DNA of 64,000 bases from CAZWLY01 sp964634465 (lineage in GTDB: Bacteria; Desulfobacterota; Desulfarculia; G963662305): positions 62,001-126,000 of the forward strand of contig CAZWLY010000009.1 in NCBI GenBank assembly GCA_964634465.1, in the 5' to 3' direction. Shown here one piece after another: positions 51,972 through 64,000 of this stretch. The position numbers were made by a program, and so were the translations under genes. Within the stretch, counting starts at the first letter, position 1, and each line of letters begins with the position of its first letter. A model generated the notes under the pieces. It saw nothing but the letters and a program-made list of their open reading frames with translations, did not search any database and was not told the origin of the DNA.

Positions 51972-51985
51972 CTCTCCTATCCGGG

Positions 51986-52603
51986 CTAGGCCGCCTCTTC
52001 AAAGATCGACACATCGCCCTTGCCTCGCCGGATGATCTCCGGGACGTCGTCGACCAGCGAGATGACCGAGGAGGGCTCCATGGACTGGGGGCCTCCGTCC
52101 AGGACCAGATCTACCAGGCGGCCCAGTTCGTCGTGAATCAGTCCGGCGTCAGCCAAGATGTCCTGGTCTTCCAGTCCGGCCGAGGTGGAGATGATCGGGT
52201 TGCCCAGCGCCTCGGCCAGACTCAAGGCCACCGGGCTGGCCGGCACCCGAATGCCGACCTGCTTGCGGTTGGAGAGCATCATCTTGGGCACCAGCCTGGT
52301 CCCCTTTAAGATGAAAGTGTAGGGCCCGGGCAGGAGCCGGCGCATCGTCTTGTAGGCGTAGTTGGTGACGATGGCCCAGCGGGAGATGTCCTTCAGATCG
52401 GCGCAGATGAACGAGAACGGCTTGGTTTTGGGTCGCCGTTTTATCTGATATATCCGCTCGATGGCCTTCTTGTTCATCAAGTCGCAGCCGATGCCGTAGA
52501 AGGTGTCGGTGGGATAGATTATCACCCCGCCTCGCCTGAGGATATCGACCGCCTGCCCGATCTTGCGGGGTTGGGGATGGTCTGGGTTGACTTGGAGCAA
52601 CAT
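51986..52603 (-). CDS. YciO/YrdC-family protein
   Basis: 205 aa. YrdC/Sua5 fold: GGVIIYPTDTFYGIGCDL (about 26-43), IKRRPKTKPFSFICADL (about 54-70), PGPYTFILKG and VGIRVPASPVALSLAEALG. The start (LLQVNPDHPQPRKIGQAVDI) and overall pattern are closer to YciO than to TsaC, so threonylcarbamoyl-AMP synthesis should not be assumed. Start at 52603 chosen as in homologues; the long upstream frame is the antisense of recN. Promoter elements lie seven bases upstream, so it may be leaderless. Confidence 0.88.
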   Translation of the reverse strand: MLLQVNPDHPQPRKIGQAVDILRRGGVIIYPTDTFYGIGCDLMNKKAIERIYQIKRRPKTKPFSFICADLKDISRWAIVTNYAYKTMRRLLPGPYTFILKGTRLVPKMMLSNRKQVGIRVPASPVALSLAEALGNPIISTSAGLEDQDILADAGLIHDELGRLVDLVLDGGPQSMEPSSVISLVDDVPEIIRRGKGDVSIFEEAA

Positions 52604-52610
52604 TCCCGGT

Positions 52611-52639
52611 TGATAACCCGTCCCGGCCTCACTTGTCAA
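52611..52639 (-). promoter_or_regulatory. Promoter abutting the yciO-like start
   Basis: On the minus strand TTGACA (52639-52634), 17 bases, TTATCA (52616-52611), then seven bases to ATG 52603. Confidence 0.6.
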
Positions 52640-52696
52640 CACCCGGCCGCTCTTGCCAATCGGGACCGGTTGTGATTTCATGTCTTCGAAACAGCC

Positions 52697-54370
52697 ATGC
52701 TCGCCCATTTGTCCATCACCAATCTGGCCATCATCGACGGCCTGGAGGTCTCCTTCGGCCAGGGGCTCAACGTCCTCTCCGGCGAGACCGGCGCCGGCAA
52801 GTCGATCATCCTGAGCGCCGTCGGCTTGCTGATGGGCGGCCGGGCCCAGGCCGAGTCGGTGCGCGACGGCGCCGATGAGGCCGTGGTGGAGGGGCTGTTC
52901 GAGCTCGGCCGGGCCGGGGAGTTGGCCGAGGTCCTGGCCCGTCACGGCATCGCCGTCGAGGACGGCCAATTGATCCTCCGCCGGGTGGTCTCCGCCGCCG
53001 GCCGGAGCCGGGCTTACGTCAACGGCCGCCTGGTCAACCTGTCGGTGCTGGCCGAGATCGGCTCGCGGATGCTGTCCATCTCCGGCCAGCACGAAAGCCA
53101 ACGGCTTCTCAAAGAGGCGGAGCACGTCCTGCTCTTGGACGGCTACGCCGGGTTGGAGGGGATGAGGGCCGAGGTGGCCTCGGCTCACGCCAGGCTGGCC
53201 GAGATCGAGGCCGAGCTGAATCGGCTGAAAGCCCAGGAGGCGGACCGGGAGAGCCGGGTCGAGCTCCTGACCTTCCAGTTGGACGAACTCGACCGGGCCG
53301 AGCTCGTCGCCGGCGAGGACGAGGAACTCGCCGCCGAGGCGAACCGCCTGCGCCACGCCCAGGCCTTGGCCCAGGGGGCGGAGTCGATCCACCAGGCTCT
53401 CTACGCGGCCGACGGCTCGGCGGTCGAGGTCATCGGCCGGGCCAGGTCCGAACTGTCCCGCCTGGTCGGGCTGGACGCCGGGCTTGCGCCCCTCCTGGAG
53501 CGTCTCGAAGAGGCCGGCTACCTTCTGGAAGACGTCGGCCGGGAGCTTTCCGACTACGCCCGCTCGGTCATCTTCGATCCCGCCCGCCAGGCCGAGGTGG
53601 AGGAGCGTCTGGCCCTCATCCGCCGGCTGATTCGCAAGTACGCCCCGGAATCGGGCCTGGCCGGCGTGCTCGACCGGGCCGAGACGATGGCCGAGGAGCT
53701 GGCCGCCCTTCAAACGGCCGATCAGCGCCTGGCCGGTCTGGAGGCCGACCGGGCCGAGGCCGAGGCCGAGCTCAAAGCCAGGGCGGCCGAGTTGACCGGG
53801 CGGCGCCGAGAGGCGGCCGCTCGGCTCAAGGCGGCGGTGGAGAGCGAACTGGCCGGCCTGTCCCTGGAGGGAGCCCGCTTCGAGGCGGCGGTCGAGGAGC
53901 GCGACGGGCCGATCGGGCCTGACGGGGCCGATGTGGTGACGTTCTATTTATCGACCAACCCCGGCGAGCCGCTCAGGCCGCTGGCCAAGGTCGCCTCGGG
54001 CGGCGAGCTGTCGCGGGTGACGTTGGCCTTGAAGTCGATCCTGGCCCGGGAGAGCGAGGTGGAGACGGTCATCTTCGACGAGGTGGACGCCGGCATCGGC
54101 GGCCGGGTGGCCGAGGTGGTCGGCCGCAAGCTTCGCGCGCTCTCCGAGCGGCACCAGGTCCTGTGCATCACCCATTTGCCCCAGATCGCCGCTTGGGGCC
54201 AGACTCACCTCAAGGTGGTCAAGGAGACTCTCGCCGGCCGAACCGCCTCGCGGATCGAACCCTTGACCGCCGACGGCCGAGTGGCCGAGATCGCCCGGAT
54301 GCTGGCCGGAGTGCAGTTGACCGACAAGGCCCTGGCCCACGCCAAGGAGATGCTGGCCGCGGCCGATTGA
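52697..54370 (+). CDS. recN: DNA repair protein RecN
   Basis: 557 aa SMC-like ATPase. Walker A SGETGAGKS (28-36), Q-loop region SISGQHESQRLL (about 131-142), two coiled-coil arms (about 155-205 and 345-390), signature ASGGELSRVTLAL (about 433-445), Walker B TVIFDEVDAGIGG (about 456-468), His switch THLPQIAA. Acts in double-strand break repair. Divergent from the yciO-like gene by 93 bases. Confidence 0.95.
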   Translation: MLAHLSITNLAIIDGLEVSFGQGLNVLSGETGAGKSIILSAVGLLMGGRAQAESVRDGADEAVVEGLFELGRAGELAEVLARHGIAVEDGQLILRRVVSAAGRSRAYVNGRLVNLSVLAEIGSRMLSISGQHESQRLLKEAEHVLLLDGYAGLEGMRAEVASAHARLAEIEAELNRLKAQEADRESRVELLTFQLDELDRAELVAGEDEELAAEANRLRHAQALAQGAESIHQALYAADGSAVEVIGRARSELSRLVGLDAGLAPLLERLEEAGYLLEDVGRELSDYARSVIFDPARQAEVEERLALIRRLIRKYAPESGLAGVLDRAETMAEELAALQTADQRLAGLEADRAEAEAELKARAAELTGRRREAAARLKAAVESELAGLSLEGARFEAAVEERDGPIGPDGADVVTFYLSTNPGEPLRPLAKVASGGELSRVTLALKSILARESEVETVIFDEVDAGIGGRVAEVVGRKLRALSERHQVLCITHLPQIAAWGQTHLKVVKETLAGRTASRIEPLTADGRVAEIARMLAGVQLTDKALAHAKEMLAAAD

Positions 54371-54387
54371 ATCGCAGGGAGGACGAA

Positions 54388-55446
54388 GTGTCCTACATCT
54401 ACCAAGAGATTCTCACCGAGCTCGAGGCCGACCGTCCGGTCGTCCTGGCCACCGTGGTCCGCCGGCGCGGTTCAGCCCCGAGAGGGTTGGGGACGAAGAT
54501 GCTTCTCAAACACGACCGGGCCGCCTCAGGCACGATCGGCGGCGGCTGCCTGGAGGCCCAGACGCTGGACGATGCGGCCAAGGTGTTCGTCTCCCGCCGG
54601 GCTCGGATGGTCGAGTTCGACCTGATGGGCGACGAGGCGGCCGCGACCGGCATGATCTGCGGCGGGATGGTCGATGTCTACCTCGAGTACTTCTCTCCGG
54701 GCGACGCCGTCGCCCTGGAGGACCTCCGGCGACTGACCGAGATGTCCCACCGGGGCGAGCCGGCCGCGGTGGCCGTCACCATAGATCTGGATCGCTCCCG
54801 GGGACGGCGCTTCATCTGGCGGCTGGATACGGCGGCGGCCTGGCCCGAGGGCGAGTGGCCGGCCGAGATCGCCGACTACCGGGCCAAGACCGCCGAGCGG
54901 AGCTCGATCAGGCCCCGAAACTTGGGCTCTTTCTACGTGGAGCCGGTCAGGGCCGCGCCCACGGTCTACATCTTCGGCGGCGGCCACGTCTCGGCCCAGA
55001 TCGCGCCGCTGGCGGCGATGGTCGATTTCCGGGTGGTGGTCATCGACGACCGGGCCGAGTTCGCCGATCCGGAGCGTTTCCCCTCGGCCGACGAGGTCCG
55101 CCGGGCCGACTTCGAGACCGTCGTCGACGAGCTCGACCTGGGGCCGGCCGCCTACCTGGTCATCGTCACCCGGGGGCACGAGTGGGACCACCTGATTCTG
55201 GAGAAGACGCTTCGGAAACCGACGGCCTATATCGGCATGATCGGCTCTCGCCGCAAGCGGGACTTGATCTACCAGGACCTGCTCGGCAAGGGCTTCACCA
55301 GGGAGGACCTGGACCGGGTCCACTCGCCCATCGGGCTGGACATCAAGGCCGAGACGCCGGAAGAGATCGCCGTGTCCATCGTGGCTGAGCTGATCCAGAC
55401 CCGGGCCGAGAAAACCGGCAGTCCGTTCAAGACCTGGCAGGTTTAG
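54388..55446 (+). CDS. XdhC/CoxI-family protein
   Basis: 352 aa, GTG start after AGGGAGGACGAA. N-terminal XdhC_CoxI region (VVLATVVRRRGSAPRGLGTK, about 19-38; GTIGGGCLEAQ, about 50-60; MICGGMVDVYLE) and C-terminal Rossmann domain (VYIFGGGHVSAQIAPLA, about 194-210; GMIGSRRKRDL). XdhC helps mature molybdenum cofactor for xanthine dehydrogenase-type enzymes. No molybdo-enzyme is in the window. 17 bases after recN, probably co-transcribed without functional link. Confidence 0.88.
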   Translation: MSYIYQEILTELEADRPVVLATVVRRRGSAPRGLGTKMLLKHDRAASGTIGGGCLEAQTLDDAAKVFVSRRARMVEFDLMGDEAAATGMICGGMVDVYLEYFSPGDAVALEDLRRLTEMSHRGEPAAVAVTIDLDRSRGRRFIWRLDTAAAWPEGEWPAEIADYRAKTAERSSIRPRNLGSFYVEPVRAAPTVYIFGGGHVSAQIAPLAAMVDFRVVVIDDRAEFADPERFPSADEVRRADFETVVDELDLGPAAYLVIVTRGHEWDHLILEKTLRKPTAYIGMIGSRRKRDLIYQDLLGKGFTREDLDRVHSPIGLDIKAETPEEIAVSIVAELIQTRAEKTGSPFKTWQV

Positions 55447-55645
55447 GCGCGAATCGGCAAAGACAGGCGTCGGCCGCTGGGCGATTCGCCGGCCGAATAA
55501 CGGCGGCCGACCGAACCCGGAAAAATCGAAGGGCGCGAGCTCCGAGGGCCGAAAGTCGGCCTGCCGGTTGGTCCTCTCGGTGACCTTGGCCGGTCGCATT
55601 GCGGCCCGAAGGCTTATCCTTCCCGAAAAGGCCCGGGTTTGGTTT

Positions 55646-59053
<3,408 letters not shown>

Positions 59054-59063
59054 GGTCTAGAAG

Positions 59064-59795
59064 TTACTCCATCATGTCGGCTGCCTTCAAGAGGATTCGG
59101 GCCGCGTTTTCCCTGGCCTTTTCAAGCCGTCTGGAGCCGAAAGCCGGCCGCCAGGACGAGCCGTGGACCTCGTCGCTGACCAGGAGCAATCCGGCCGCCC
59201 TTTTGCCCCGGAACCGGGCCACGGCGTAAAGGGCCGCCGTCTCCATCTCCACGGCCCAGACGCCCTCGGCGGCGTAACCGGCCGCCTTGGCCGGCGTCTC
59301 GCGGTAGATGGCGTCCGTGGTCCAGACCGGCCCCTGGATGATCTCGAGACCCAACTCCCGGCCGGCCTCGATCAAGGCCGCGGCCATGGCCCGGTCGGCC
59401 TCGGCCCGGCCGGGGACCGGGTAGTGGGCCGAGGCGCCCTCCTCCGAGACCGCCCAAGCGGGTAGGATCAGGCTCCCGGCCGGGGCCTCGGGGGTGAGCG
59501 ATCCGCACCAGCCGGTGAAGAAGAGCCGCTCCACCCCGAGCGCGAACAACTTCTCGGCCGCCATCACCGCCGCCGGCGCGCCCAGGGCCGGACCGGCCAG
59601 GGCCGGGCCGCCGTCGACGGTGTAGACCTGGAAGAAGTCCCTGACCGACGCCAGTTTCGGCTCGTTGGCCGCCTGGCGGCGCAGGAGGCCGAGATCGTGG
59701 GGCGTCATCGACAAGACGGCCGTCCGGCTCAAGACCGGGTCGTCGCGATGGGGGCGGGGGTCGATGATGGCTCGTTCCAGCTTCAGTTCAGTCAT
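59064..59795 (-). CDS. Nucleoside phosphorylase-superfamily protein
   Basis: 243 aa. PNP_UDP-type fold: ALGAPAAVMAAEKLFALGVE (about 73-92), FTGWCGSLTPE, purine-site segment VWAVEMETAALYAVARF (about 188-204) and DEVHGSSW near 217. Similar to uridine phosphorylase or MTA/SAH nucleosidase families; the substrate is not decided. Start at ATG 59795; TTATCC, a possible -10, lies eight bases upstream and there is no SD. First gene of the minus-strand group ending in acyP. Confidence 0.82.
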   Translation of the reverse strand: MTELKLERAIIDPRPHRDDPVLSRTAVLSMTPHDLGLLRRQAANEPKLASVRDFFQVYTVDGGPALAGPALGAPAAVMAAEKLFALGVERLFFTGWCGSLTPEAPAGSLILPAWAVSEEGASAHYPVPGRAEADRAMAAALIEAGRELGLEIIQGPVWTTDAIYRETPAKAAGYAAEGVWAVEMETAALYAVARFRGKRAAGLLLVSDEVHGSSWRPAFGSRRLEKARENAARILLKAADMME

Positions 59796-59883
59796 GGCCG
59801 GCAGGATAACACAACGGCCGGGAAAGGGAATCTGGAAATAGACCCTCGACGGCTTGGGGTTCGATGTGCTATTTACGGGCGAC

Positions 59884-60546
59884 ATGGGGGAGACAGCCGC
59901 TTCAAACTCGCCGCTTGCCCGCCGTTTGATCGTCGCCTGCGCCCTGGCCGCGGTCCTGTTCCTCGTCTCGATCGTCTGGGCCGACGAGTACGTCCGGCTC
60001 CACGGCGCGGCCGTGCGCGATTGGTTTCACACCCTGCCCCTGGCCGTCCAACTCGTCGTCCGCAACGGCCTGTGGTTGTTCTACCTGGCCTACGGCCTGA
60101 CCTTTCTCTTCGCCATCTGGCGGCGGGGCTGGGACGGGGCCGAGCGCCGCATCCTGTGGGCGGCGATGACCTATCTGACCGCCCAGTTGTTGTTCTCTTT
60201 TTTGCTGGTGCGGGTGCTCAAAATCTCTCTCGGCGCGCCCCGGCCCGACGCCCCGGACCCGATCTGGCGGCCCTTCACCCTGGACAACGACCACCACTCG
60301 TTTCCCTCGGGCCACTCGGCCGACGCCTTTGCCGGCTTCGGCGTCCTGGATCGCCTGGTCCGCTCGCCTTGGCTTCGCTGGGGCGGGCTGGTCTGGGCCG
60401 TCATCATCGCTCTCGGCCGGGTCGTCCAATACCAGCACTACCTCTCCGACGTGGTCGCCGGGGCTCTGATCGGCTATCTGGGGGCCCAGGCGGCGGCGGC
60501 GATCTGGGCCAGGAAGTTCGGCCCCAACCACCGTTCTTCCGCTTGA
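59884..60546 (+). CDS. PAP2-family membrane phosphatase
   Basis: 220 aa, about five or six helices. The three phosphatase motifs are visible: KISLGAPRP (about 115-123), FPSGHSADAF (about 139-148) and GRVVQYQHYLSDV (about 178-190, first residue Gly instead of Ser). Acts on lipid phosphates such as undecaprenyl or phosphatidylglycerol phosphate. ATG 59884 chosen; an open frame extends to 59854. TATTTA lies eight bases upstream, no SD. Divergent from the phosphorylase-like gene. Confidence 0.87.
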   Translation: MGETAASNSPLARRLIVACALAAVLFLVSIVWADEYVRLHGAAVRDWFHTLPLAVQLVVRNGLWLFYLAYGLTFLFAIWRRGWDGAERRILWAAMTYLTAQLLFSFLLVRVLKISLGAPRPDAPDPIWRPFTLDNDHHSFPSGHSADAFAGFGVLDRLVRSPWLRWGGLVWAVIIALGRVVQYQHYLSDVVAGALIGYLGAQAAAAIWARKFGPNHRSSA

Positions 60547-60564
60547 TTTTTACCCTGAATAGAG

Positions 60565-60591
60565 TTGACAGCGGCTATCGAAGTCTATAAT
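60565..60591 (+). promoter_or_regulatory. Promoter of ffh
   Basis: TTGACA (60565-60570), 15 bases, TATAAT (60586-60591): both hexamers perfect, spacing short. Confidence 0.65.
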
Positions 60592-60624
60592 ATCGTCAGG
60601 CTTTTTGCCGGACGTAGGTGAGGT

Positions 60625-61959
<1,335 letters not shown>

Positions 61960-61970
61960 CAGTTTAATGT

Positions 61971-61998
61971 TTGCAAACCGCACAAGTTCACTTAGAAT
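61971..61998 (+). promoter_or_regulatory. Promoter of the rpsP operon
   Basis: TTGCAA (61971-61976), 16 bases, TAGAAT (61993-61998), about 24 bases before ATG 62022. A short CTTAG/CTAAG repeat spans the -10. Confidence 0.6.
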
Positions 61999-62021
61999 AT
62001 AGCTAAGTAGAGTGAGGAGCG

Positions 62022-62264
62022 ATGCCGGTAAAGATTCGACTGACTCGAAAGGGAGCCAAGAAGAGCCCGTTCTATCGGGTGGTGGTCGCCGATTCCGAGT
62101 CGCCCCGTGACGGGCGTTTCATCGAGATGATCGGGACCTATGATCCGCGGAAGGATCCGGCCGAGATCAAGATCGACAAGGAGCGTCTCGACCTGTGGTT
62201 GGCTCGGGGGGCCCAGCCCACGGACACCGTGCGCAGCCTGATCAAGAAAGCGGATCTCTCCTAG
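62022..62264 (+). CDS. rpsP: 30S ribosomal protein S16
   Basis: 80 aa. [20 protein letters not shown] and [16 protein letters not shown] are diagnostic of S16. RBS GTGAGGAGCG. First gene of the rpsP-khpA-rimM-trmD ribosome and tRNA maturation operon. Confidence 0.97.
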   Translation: MPVKIRLTRKGAKKSPFYRVVVADSESPRDGRFIEMIGTYDPRKDPAEIKIDKERLDLWLARGAQPTDTVRSLIKKADLS

Positions 62265-62314
62265 TCGGCTCCCGCCCGGCTTGAGAACGCCGGGAAACAG
62301 TGGAGGGGCAGGGT

Positions 62315-62545
62315 ATGAAGGATTTGATTAAGTACATCGCGCAGTCGCTGGTGGATCACCCTGAGTTCGTCGAGGTCAACGAGATCGAAGGAGAACAGAC
62401 GTCCGTCATCGAGCTGAGGGTCGCCAAGGAAGACCTGGGTAAGGTCATCGGCAAACAGGGCCGCACGGCTCGGGCGATGCGTACGATCCTCAACGCCTCC
62501 TCCACCAAGATGAAAAAACGGGCGGTACTGGAGATCATTGAGTAA
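62315..62545 (+). CDS. khpA: KhpA-type KH-domain RNA-binding protein
   Basis: 76 aa. Single KH domain with [18 protein letters not shown] (the GxxG loop is GKQG). Binds RNA, with KhpB in other bacteria. Start at 62315 after GGAGGGGCAGGG; GTG 62300 is less likely. Overlaps rimM by eight bases. Confidence 0.93.
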   Translation: MKDLIKYIAQSLVDHPEFVEVNEIEGEQTSVIELRVAKEDLGKVIGKQGRTARAMRTILNASSTKMKKRAVLEIIE

Positions 62546-63059
62546 CCCGAAGGAGCTTCGCCGACCGGTCGTCCTGGGGCAAGTGGTGAAAGCCCACGGG
62601 CTCAAGGGCGGCCTGAGGGTCGCCTCCTGGGCCGAGTCGGTGGAGAGCTACTCGAGATTCAAGGAAGTTTGGCTGCGGCCCAAAGGCGGCGTGGTGCGCC
62701 GCCTCGCGCTAGAATGGGCCCGGCCGCACCCCAAGGGCGTGATCCTCAAGCTGGCCGGGATCGACTTCCGCGACCAGGCCGAGGAGCTCGTCGGGGCCGA
62801 GATCGTCGTCCCCCGCGACGCCCTGCCCGAGACCGAGGCGGGAGAGTACTACTGGGTCGATCTGATCGGCCTGAGAGTCCAGCTCGCGGACGGGACGGAG
62901 CTGGGCGTAATCAAGGCTCTGTTCGAGACCGGGGCCAACGACGTGCTGGTGGTTGACACGCCCGAGGGCGAGGTGTACGTGCCGGCCGTGGAATCGGCCG
63001 TGCTCGAGGTGGATTTGGCCGGAGGCGTCATGGTGATCCGGGCGCTGGAGGAAGAATGA
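62538..63059 (+). CDS. rimM: 16S rRNA processing protein RimM
   Basis: 173 aa. [18 protein letters not shown] (about 14-31) and the PRC-barrel part [20 protein letters not shown] (about 104-123) with [15 protein letters not shown] near the end. Helps mature the 30S head with S19. TTG start inside the end of khpA with GAGATC upstream. trmD follows after 18 bases. Confidence 0.95.
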   Translation: MSNPKELRRPVVLGQVVKAHGLKGGLRVASWAESVESYSRFKEVWLRPKGGVVRRLALEWARPHPKGVILKLAGIDFRDQAEELVGAEIVVPRDALPETEAGEYYWVDLIGLRVQLADGTELGVIKALFETGANDVLVVDTPEGEVYVPAVESAVLEVDLAGGVMVIRALEEE

Positions 63060-63077
63060 GCGCCGCCGGCGGGAATC

Positions 63078-63821
63078 ATGACTCCGGATAAGCCGATGTT
63101 CTTTGAGATTCTGACTCTTTTCCCCGAGGCGGTGGAGGGGTATCTCAACACCTCCGTTCTGGGCAAGGCGGTGGAGAAGGGTCTGATCCGGGTCAAGGTG
63201 ACCAATATCCGCGACTTCACCGCGGATCGGCACAAGACCGCCGACGACCGGCCCTTTGGCGGCGGCAGCGGCATGGTCATGAAGCCGGAGCCCTTGGCCG
63301 CGGCCATCAAGGCGGCTTTGCCCGGCCGGGTGATTCTTACCTCGCCCAGAGGGCGGCCCTTCGACCAACGGGTGGCCCGACGGTTGGCCGAACTGGAGAA
63401 GATCATCCTGGTCTGCGGCCGTTACGAGGGAGTGGATCAGCGGGTCATCGACCGCTACGTGGACGAGGAGCTTTCGGTGGGCGACTACGTGCTGACCGGC
63501 GGCGAGTTGGCGGCGCTGATCATCATCGACGCCGCGGCCCGGCTGATTCCGGGGGTGTTGGGCGACGAGGGCTCGATCGCCGAGGAGTCGTTCGCCGACG
63601 GCCTGCTGGAGTACCCCCACTACACCCGGCCCAGGGAGTTCGAAGGGCTCAGGGTGCCGGAGGTGCTGCTCAACGGCGACCACGCCAAGATCGCGGCCTG
63701 GCGGCGGAAAGAGGCGCTCAGGGCGACCTGGTCGAGACGGCCGGATCTTCTCGACGGCCTTGAGCTGTCCGAGGCCGACCGCCGGTTTCTGGCGGAGATA
63801 GAGGCCGAGGCGGAGGGGTAG
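63078..63821 (+). CDS. trmD: tRNA (guanine-37-N1)-methyltransferase
   Basis: 247 aa SPOUT enzyme. [34 protein letters not shown] (about 59-72), the knot [14 protein letters not shown] (about 112-125) and [15 protein letters not shown] (about 135-149). Methylates G37 to keep the reading frame. Stops directly before the next ATG. Confidence 0.97.
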   Translation: MTPDKPMFFEILTLFPEAVEGYLNTSVLGKAVEKGLIRVKVTNIRDFTADRHKTADDRPFGGGSGMVMKPEPLAAAIKAALPGRVILTSPRGRPFDQRVARRLAELEKIILVCGRYEGVDQRVIDRYVDEELSVGDYVLTGGELAALIIIDAAARLIPGVLGDEGSIAEESFADGLLEYPHYTRPREFEGLRVPEVLLNGDHAKIAAWRRKEALRATWSRRPDLLDGLELSEADRRFLAEIEAEAEG

Positions 63822-64000
63822 ATGGCCCCCCAGGTGGACGTGGCCCTGATCCACCACCCGGTGGTGGACAAAAACGGCCGGGTGATCGCGGCGGCGCTGA
63901 CCCCGACCGACCTCCACGATCTGGCCCGTTCGGCCCGGACCTACGGCGTCGCTCGCCTGTGGGTGGTTACGCCGCTCATCGACCAGCAGAAGCTGGCCAG
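63822..64000 (+). CDS. SPOUT-type RNA methyltransferase, 5' part (cut by window edge)
   Basis: 59 residues visible, beginning MAPQVDVALIHHPVVDKNG and containing LTPTDLHDLARSARTYGV. The family (COG4752-like, from memory) regularly follows trmD and precedes rplS in Desulfobacterota. RBS GGAGGGG overlaps the trmD end. The target RNA is unknown. Confidence 0.8.
   Translation, partial: MAPQVDVALIHHPVVDKNGRVIAAALTPTDLHDLARSARTYGVARLWVVTPLIDQQKLA

Noticed and set aside
51986..53713. A 575-aa minus-strand frame joining the yciO-like gene to sequence antisense to recN
   Set aside because: Upstream of residue 1 of the YciO match the frame is a GC-rich shadow of recN with no family similarity.

Overview
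The window is a high-GC (third codon positions mostly G/C) chromosomal segment from a Gram-negative, apparently anaerobic bacterium. Gene content and order point to Desulfobacterota (former Deltaproteobacteria): ffh-rpsP-khpA-rimM-trmD followed by a second SPOUT-type methyltransferase, cmk-rpsA-sppA-ihfB, small rubredoxin-like and winged-helix proteins that I associate with sulfate reducers, a GcvH-like protein with Cys-rich N-terminus, an iron-sulfur L-serine dehydratase, rubrerythrin, ferritin, and a GrdB/PrdB-type selenoprotein. Affiliation is inferred from families and synteny, not from a marker tree. There are no insertion sequences, prophage genes, CRISPR arrays or tRNAs that I can support. 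One RNA gene (SRP RNA) is present.

Layout. 1-2.7 kb: a selenoprotein whose in-frame UGA splits it, running off the left edge, divergent from a zinc-site MetE/UROD-type protein and a metallo-beta-lactamase-fold hydrolase. 2.8-10 kb: a small secreted Gly/Tyr-rich protein behind a consensus sigma-54 promoter, an MFS carrier, a fusion of a glycerol-3-phosphate acyltransferase-like domain to a GpsA-like dehydrogenase domain, CheW and SdaA. 10.2-12.1 kb: rubrerythrin, thiol peroxidase and ferritin, an oxidative-stress group. 12.3-24.9 kb: a sigma-54 activator followed by a complete Tad (Flp) pilus locus (two flp copies, tadV, tadE, cpaB, cpaC, tadG, tadZ, tadA, tadB, tadC, tadD) with a consensus sigma-54 promoter just ahead of flp and a strong intrinsic terminator at the end.

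24.9-39.3 kb: a sterol-desaturase-family membrane enzyme, glutamate dehydrogenase, an orphan pyruvate-phosphate-dikinase-like ATP-grasp protein, a SYLF protein, a bioB-bioA-bioF operon with a BirA-like operator over the bioB ribosome-binding region, rlmN, a phosphorylation-dead receiver/TPR protein, a thioesterase, two tiny proteins and a second MetE/UROD-type paralogue. 39.8-46 kb: a B12-binding radical SAM protein, an FSR-like MFS protein, the GcvH-like protein, and an ArsR - ArsP-type permease - thioredoxin-like cassette in which the permease reading frame is broken twice.

46.2-64 kb is mostly housekeeping: SRP RNA directly behind an HU/IHF gene, hisC-cmk, rpsA-sppA-ihfB, a YciO/YrdC protein, recN, an XdhC-family gene, a minus-strand group (nucleoside phosphorylase-like, His-rich DUF1786-like, ligA, acyP), a PAP2 phosphatase, and ffh-rpsP-khpA-rimM-trmD-methyltransferase (cut by the right edge). 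Recurring regulatory themes are three sigma-54-type promoters and several genes whose -10 element lies only 7-9 bases before the ATG with no Shine-Dalgarno, suggesting leaderless mRNAs.
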